DNA from: Chloroflexota bacterium
GTDB taxonomy: Bacteria; Chloroflexota; Dormibacteria; CF-121
Assembly (NCBI GenBank): GCA_005889395.1
Contig: VBFX01000216.1
Coordinates: 14,392 to 45,018, forward strand
Reading direction: 5' to 3'
DNA: 30,627 nt
How positions within the stretch are numbered: the stretch's first letter is position 1; the number at the start of each line of letters is the position of its first letter. Both the position numbers and the translations under genes were made by a program. Under the pieces are notes generated by a model. That model was not told where the DNA came from. It ran no database searches and was given only the letters and a program-made list of their open reading frames with translations. This document shows positions 27,890-30,627 of this stretch, piece after piece.

Positions 27890-29083
27890 GTGATCGAGCC
27901 CAGATCCTCGCTTGCCGCCGGCGCCACTGGGTGGATCCGCACCGGGACGCCCCTCATCCTCTTCGTGGCGTTGGGCCTCCCGGCCGGTGCGGTCGGGGTC
28001 GCCTGGCCGCAGATGCGCGCCTCGCTGGGGGCGCCGCTGGCGGGCCTGGGTCTCTTGCTGGCCGCCTACACGGCGGCCTATTTCGTCGCGAGCGCCGCCA
28101 GCGGATTCCTTGGGGCCCGCCTCGGAACGGCTGCGCTGCTGGCAGCGGGGTGCGGGCTCGCTGCCGTCGGCTTGCTGGGGCTGAGCATCGCGACGGCGTG
28201 GTGGATGGTGCCCGCCGTGACCCTCCTGCTGGGCGGCGGTTCCGGATTGATCGATGCCGCCGCCAATGCCCACACCTCGCTGAACCGGGGTGTCCGATTC
28301 ATGGGCTGGCTGCACGCGTCCTGGGCCGTGGGAGCCGCCCTGGGCCCGCCGGTCGTGGTGGCGTCCATCGGGGCGACCGGCTCCTGGCGAGCGTCTTTCG
28401 GCGCAATGGCGGCCGCGTTTCTTGCCGTCGGCTTCCTGGTCGGCCACCGCCGTCAGGACTGGATCGACACGCGGCCCGGCGTGGATCGGCCATCTCCGGC
28501 CGCACTCGCGCCACGATCGAGCCGGCGCAGGGCGCTGGTGTTGTTGATCGGCCTGTTCGTCCTGGGCGCTGGGCTCGAAGGAACCGCAGGCGACTGGAGC
28601 TACACGCAGCTGACGGCCGGCCGCTTGCTTTCCAGTGGTCTCGCCGGCCTGGGTGCCTCGCTATTCTGGGCGGGCCTGGCCGGCGGCAGGGCGGCCATAG
28701 GCATCTTCGGCAATCGGATTGCGCCGGACCGCCTCCTCGACATCAGCGTGGGAGCGTCCGCGCTGGGAGCGCTCGCCTTCTGGCTCGCGCCGCCGCTGGG
28801 ATCGGCGCTCATCGCCCTGCCAATCCTGGGCGCCGCAATTTCCGTGATCTTTCCACTGCTCCTGTCGATCACGCCGACTCGGGTCGGAACCGAGATGACC
28901 TCCCACGCGATCGGCTACGAGCTGGCGGCCGGCACCCTGGGCGGCGGCGGTCTTCCGGCGTTGACCGGACTTATCCTTCAGGCGGCCGGGCTTTTAACCC
29001 TGGGGCCGCTGCTCACCGTTTTTGCTGCGGGACTCCTGGTGCTTCACCTGGTGAGCCGCCTGACCCCGCGCCGCGTCGACTAG
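27890..29083 (+). CDS. Major facilitator superfamily transporter
   Basis: 397 aa with about 12 membrane helices in two halves joined by a charged loop near residues 180-210 (RRQDWIDTRPGVDR, APRSSRRRALV). The first half has ASLGAPLAGLGLLLAAYTAA and FLGARLGTAALLAAG, and LLLGGGSGLIDAAANAHTSL is reminiscent of the FucP/NNP-like MFS subgroup; the second half includes GLEGTAGDWSYTQLTAG. The substrate is unknown. It lies on the plus strand between the two ispD-like genes and overlaps the end of the second one by 71 bp, a tail-to-tail arrangement. The start is GTG 27890, 41 bp from the divergent DinB-like start. Confidence 0.83.
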   Translation: MIEPRSSLAAGATGWIRTGTPLILFVALGLPAGAVGVAWPQMRASLGAPLAGLGLLLAAYTAAYFVASAASGFLGARLGTAALLAAGCGLAAVGLLGLSIATAWWMVPAVTLLLGGGSGLIDAAANAHTSLNRGVRFMGWLHASWAVGAALGPPVVVASIGATGSWRASFGAMAAAFLAVGFLVGHRRQDWIDTRPGVDRPSPAALAPRSSRRRALVLLIGLFVLGAGLEGTAGDWSYTQLTAGRLLSSGLAGLGASLFWAGLAGGRAAIGIFGNRIAPDRLLDISVGASALGALAFWLAPPLGSALIALPILGAAISVIFPLLLSITPTRVGTEMTSHAIGYELAAGTLGGGGLPALTGLILQAAGLLTLGPLLTVFAAGLLVLHLVSRLTPRRVD

Positions 29084-29753
29084 CGATCGCAGCCGCACGC
29101 GCGAGATCCTCGGGCGTCGTGATCTTGATGTTGTCGACCTCGCCTTCGATGACGGAGACGTCCCCGCCGGCCCACTCGACCACCGAGGCGGTGTCGGTGC
29201 CGATGAATCCCTGGCGGGCGGCCCTGTTGTGCGCCTCCAGCAGCCAGGTCGCCTGAAACGCCTGGGGCGTCTGGACGGTCCAGAGATTTGGCGGGTATCC
29301 GGCGATCCATCCGTCGGCGACCAGTGCGATGGCGCGGCCGGCCGGCAGCCCAGGGATACAGCCAATGGTTTGGGCGACACCTGCAACCAGTCGGTCAACC
29401 AGGGCGTGGGTCGCAAACGGTCGAACAGCGTCGTGGACGAGGACTGTGTCCACCCCGCCGCTGTCGATTTGCGCCGCGAGCAAACGCAGGCCGGCAAATT
29501 CCGAGCGGTGACGAACGTCGCCACCGGGCACGATCGTGCTCAACTTCGAGAAGCGCGCGCGCAGCGGCTCGCATTGCGACAGATCCTCCGGGCGGGCGAC
29601 CAGCACGACCCGATGAACGCGAGGGTCGGACTCGAAGAGCTCGAGCGAGTGCTCGAGGATGGATCGCCCGGCAACCTCCATGAAGATCTTGTTGACGCGA
29701 GCCCCCATTCGCGTCCCCAATCCTCCGGCCACGATAATCGCGGCAGCGCTCAT
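29013..29753 (-). CDS. IspD-family cytidylyltransferase 2, degenerate substrate arm
   Basis: 246 aa. The nucleotide loop is intact (VAGGLGTRMGARVNK: Arg15 and Lys22 align with E. coli IspD Arg20 and Lys27), as are VHDAVRPF (Asp108, Arg111), VQTPQAF and DNIKITTPEDLA with the Lys213 equivalent. The dimer arm is shortened and changed: PGLPAGRAIALVAD has Ala141 at the Thr140 position and AGYPPNLW has Pro at the Arg157 position, and GGDVRHRSEF replaces GG-x-RxDSV. HDAVRPF also occurs in TarI-type ribitol-phosphate cytidylyltransferases, so another polyol-phosphate substrate is possible. The C-terminal 25 residues are a Gly/Pro/Ser tail. The start overlaps the arm-fragment gene by 4 bp. Confidence 0.83.
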   Translation of the reverse strand: MSAAAIIVAGGLGTRMGARVNKIFMEVAGRSILEHSLELFESDPRVHRVVLVARPEDLSQCEPLRARFSKLSTIVPGGDVRHRSEFAGLRLLAAQIDSGGVDTVLVHDAVRPFATHALVDRLVAGVAQTIGCIPGLPAGRAIALVADGWIAGYPPNLWTVQTPQAFQATWLLEAHNRAARQGFIGTDTASVVEWAGGDVSVIEGEVDNIKITTPEDLARAAAIASRRGAGSGGSPGEAPGVPQQKR

Positions 29754-29983
29754 TGCGCCGGTAAGACACGGACTCGCAGATGTGCGACATCGCAGAGCCC
29801 GATCATGTCGGTAATCCGCGCCTCGCTTCCCGCGACCCGGCTGAGGGCGTCGATGAGCGCCTCTCGATCGAAGACCCAGGGGCCGGTGACCTGGACGAGC
29901 GTTTCCCGCGGCACGGTCCGGCGGACCCTCCCGTTGACAACCTCCTTGACGGTGTCGCTCATGGGGAGGGCGACAACCCCCAC
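29750..29983 (-). CDS. IspD-like fragment consisting mainly of the dimerisation/substrate arm
   Basis: 77 codons from GTG 29983, or 70 from ATG 29962. GVVALPMSDTVKEVVNGRVR, RTVPRETLVQVTGPWVFDRE, then ALIDALSR and ITDMIGLCDVAHLRVRVLP match the central arm and following helices of IspD; Thr (DTVK) and Arg (VPRETL) sit at the E. coli Thr140 and Arg157 positions, while TPQ reads TGPW. The protein stops just before the NIKVT/Lys213 segment. The frame is open upstream to about 30210 with protein-like sequence (ADVAVLTVEPGAAFVARLRD) but no standard start. It overlaps the second ispD-like gene by 4 bp. It is either a split-gene partner or a decayed third ispD. Confidence 0.6.
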   Translation of the reverse strand: MGVVALPMSDTVKEVVNGRVRRTVPRETLVQVTGPWVFDREALIDALSRVAGSEARITDMIGLCDVAHLRVRVLPAQ

Positions 29984-29987
29984 CCTA

Positions 29988-30041
29988 CCCTCCCCCGCAA
30001 GCGGGGGAGGGAAATTTAGAGCCTTCGCAAGCGGCGGAGGG
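29988..30041. repeat. REP-like GC-rich palindrome with a degenerate second copy
   Basis: CCCTCCCCCGC (29988-29998) and GCGGGGGAGGG (30001-30011) form a perfect 11-bp inverted repeat around AA. A related CCTTCGCAAGCGGCGGAGGG follows at 30022-30041. Elements of this wording are common intergenic palindromes in high-GC genomes. Here they lie in the still-open upstream frame of the IspD fragment, where they would encode PPPLAKAL and PPPLAGEG. Confidence 0.75.
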
Positions 30042-30146
30042 TTTTCAGGACGGATGACGACCTGGTGTGCAAGGGGAGCGTCACGCAGGGCGTCGCGCAG
30101 GCGCGCGACGAAGGCCGCACCAGGCTCAACCGTGAGGACGGCGACG

Positions 30147-30627
30147 TCAGCGACCGGTTCCGCCGCCGCCCGAGGCCCTCCGCAACGGTTTGGGCCGTCC
30201 CATGGTCGACTCGCTGGCGGGCGTGGCGAAGATCATCCGCCCGGCGGCGGTCTGCAGGACCGAGGTCACGATCACCCCGATCGTCTGGTTCATGTAGCGG
30301 CGCCCATTCTCGACCACGATCATGGTGCCGTCATCGAGGTACGCGACTCCCTGGTTCTGCTCCTTCCCTTCCTTGATCACCTGGATGTTCATCTCCTCGC
30401 CAGGAATCACGACCGGCTTGAGCGCGTTCGCCAGGTTGTTCAGGTTGAGGATGCGCACCCCCTCGAGTTGCGCGACGCGGTTCAGGTTGTAGTCGTTCGT
30501 CATGATGGCGGCGTTCCGCCTGGTCGCCAGCTTGATCAACTTCATGTCGACCTCGGTGACCTCAGGAGCATCCTCGTCGATGAACTCGATGTCGACGAGC
30601 GGCTCCTTCTGCAACAGGTTGAGCACC
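30147..30627 (-). CDS. PIN-TRAM domain protein, YacL-like, 5' end outside window
   Basis: The C-terminal 160 residues of a YacL-type protein; translation enters from beyond base 30627. The visible part has the end of a PIN domain (DMKLIKLATRRNAAIMTNDY, NLNRVAQLEGVRILNLNNLA with the Asp of TNDY as an active-site acid) and a TRAM domain (PGEEMNIQVIKEGKEQNQGV, DDGTMIVVENGRRYMNQTIG, VTSVLQTAAGRMIFA). Full-length YacL proteins have N-terminal membrane helices, not seen here. In Bacillus the gene lies just upstream of ispD, as here. The C-terminus is a short basic Gly-rich tail. The likely role is a membrane-anchored ribonuclease, unproven. Confidence 0.87.
   Translation of the reverse strand, partial: VLNLLQKEPLVDIEFIDEDAPEVTEVDMKLIKLATRRNAAIMTNDYNLNRVAQLEGVRILNLNNLANALKPVVIPGEEMNIQVIKEGKEQNQGVAYLDDGTMIVVENGRRYMNQTIGVIVTSVLQTAAGRMIFATPASESTMGRPKPLRRASGGGGTGR

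Noticed and set aside
27811..29256. 481-aa plus-strand ORF, longer than the MFS frame
   Set aside because: Arg/Gly/Pro-rich and without membrane helices; the 27890-29083 frame has a clear MFS pattern.
30065..30376. 103-aa plus-strand ORF
   Set aside because: Arg/Ser-rich antisense frame across the YacL-like gene.

Overview
The window is a high-GC (by eye well above 60 %), gene-dense bacterial chromosome segment. The minus-strand block at its right end (PIN-TRAM protein, ispD-type genes, ispF, cysS, rlmB, YacP/Rae1) follows the order known from Bacillota and other Terrabacteria. Together with the CHAP, KGG and DUF3147 genes this suggests a soil-type monoderm such as Chloroflexota or Dormibacterota; that placement is inference. 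No rRNA, CRISPR array, prophage or complete insertion sequence was seen.

Layout. 1-2.5 kb: a 5'-truncated RibD/DHFR-fold reductase, an amidase, and a small HExxH protein behind a short, well-primed upstream ORF. 2.6-4.6 kb: an EthD-like protein, a peptidase S51-type protein ending in a cysteinyl-tRNA-synthetase-like tail, and an abutting heptad-repeat coiled-coil gene. 4.6-7.2 kb: a stand-alone Mfd/CarD-type RNA polymerase-binding domain, an RhtA-like exporter, and a regulatory cluster in which a HTH-MEDS sensor sits between two paralogous HTH-only LuxR proteins. 7.2-9.0 kb: a basic-tailed protein, a hotdog thioesterase and a thioredoxin/DUF4395 membrane pair. 9.0-13.2 kb: an unknown protein, a small membrane protein, an overlapping nucleotidyltransferase/BON/metallophosphoesterase operon, DUF427 and a PuuB-like FAD oxidoreductase. 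13.1-16.2 kb: a benzoate-CoA-ligase-type enzyme, a KGG stress-protein fusion and two tandem DUF3147 membrane proteins. 16.2-16.5 kb: tRNA-Tyr and tRNA-Thr followed by about 22-bp tandem repeats that resemble a transposon end.

16.6-21.9 kb is an envelope region: a ParB-like protein, a NodB-type deacetylase, a PAP2-lipid kinase fusion, a degenerate PAP2 protein, and a secreted CHAP-SH3 hydrolase preceded by a strong extended hairpin. 21.9-30.6 kb is the conserved block on the minus strand, interrupted by two plus-strand transporters (APC and MFS) and a DinB-like gene.

The most unusual observation is in the isoprenoid (MEP pathway) part of that block. There are two full-length IspD-family proteins and a third IspD fragment. 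The copy next to ispF keeps the substrate-binding arm but has lost the E. coli Arg20 and Lys27 equivalents. The second copy keeps Arg20 and Lys27 but has a degenerate arm. The fragment, translationally coupled to the second copy, consists mainly of an intact arm. A division of labour in a mixed complex is possible, as are ordinary duplication and decay, or a different substrate for the second copy.
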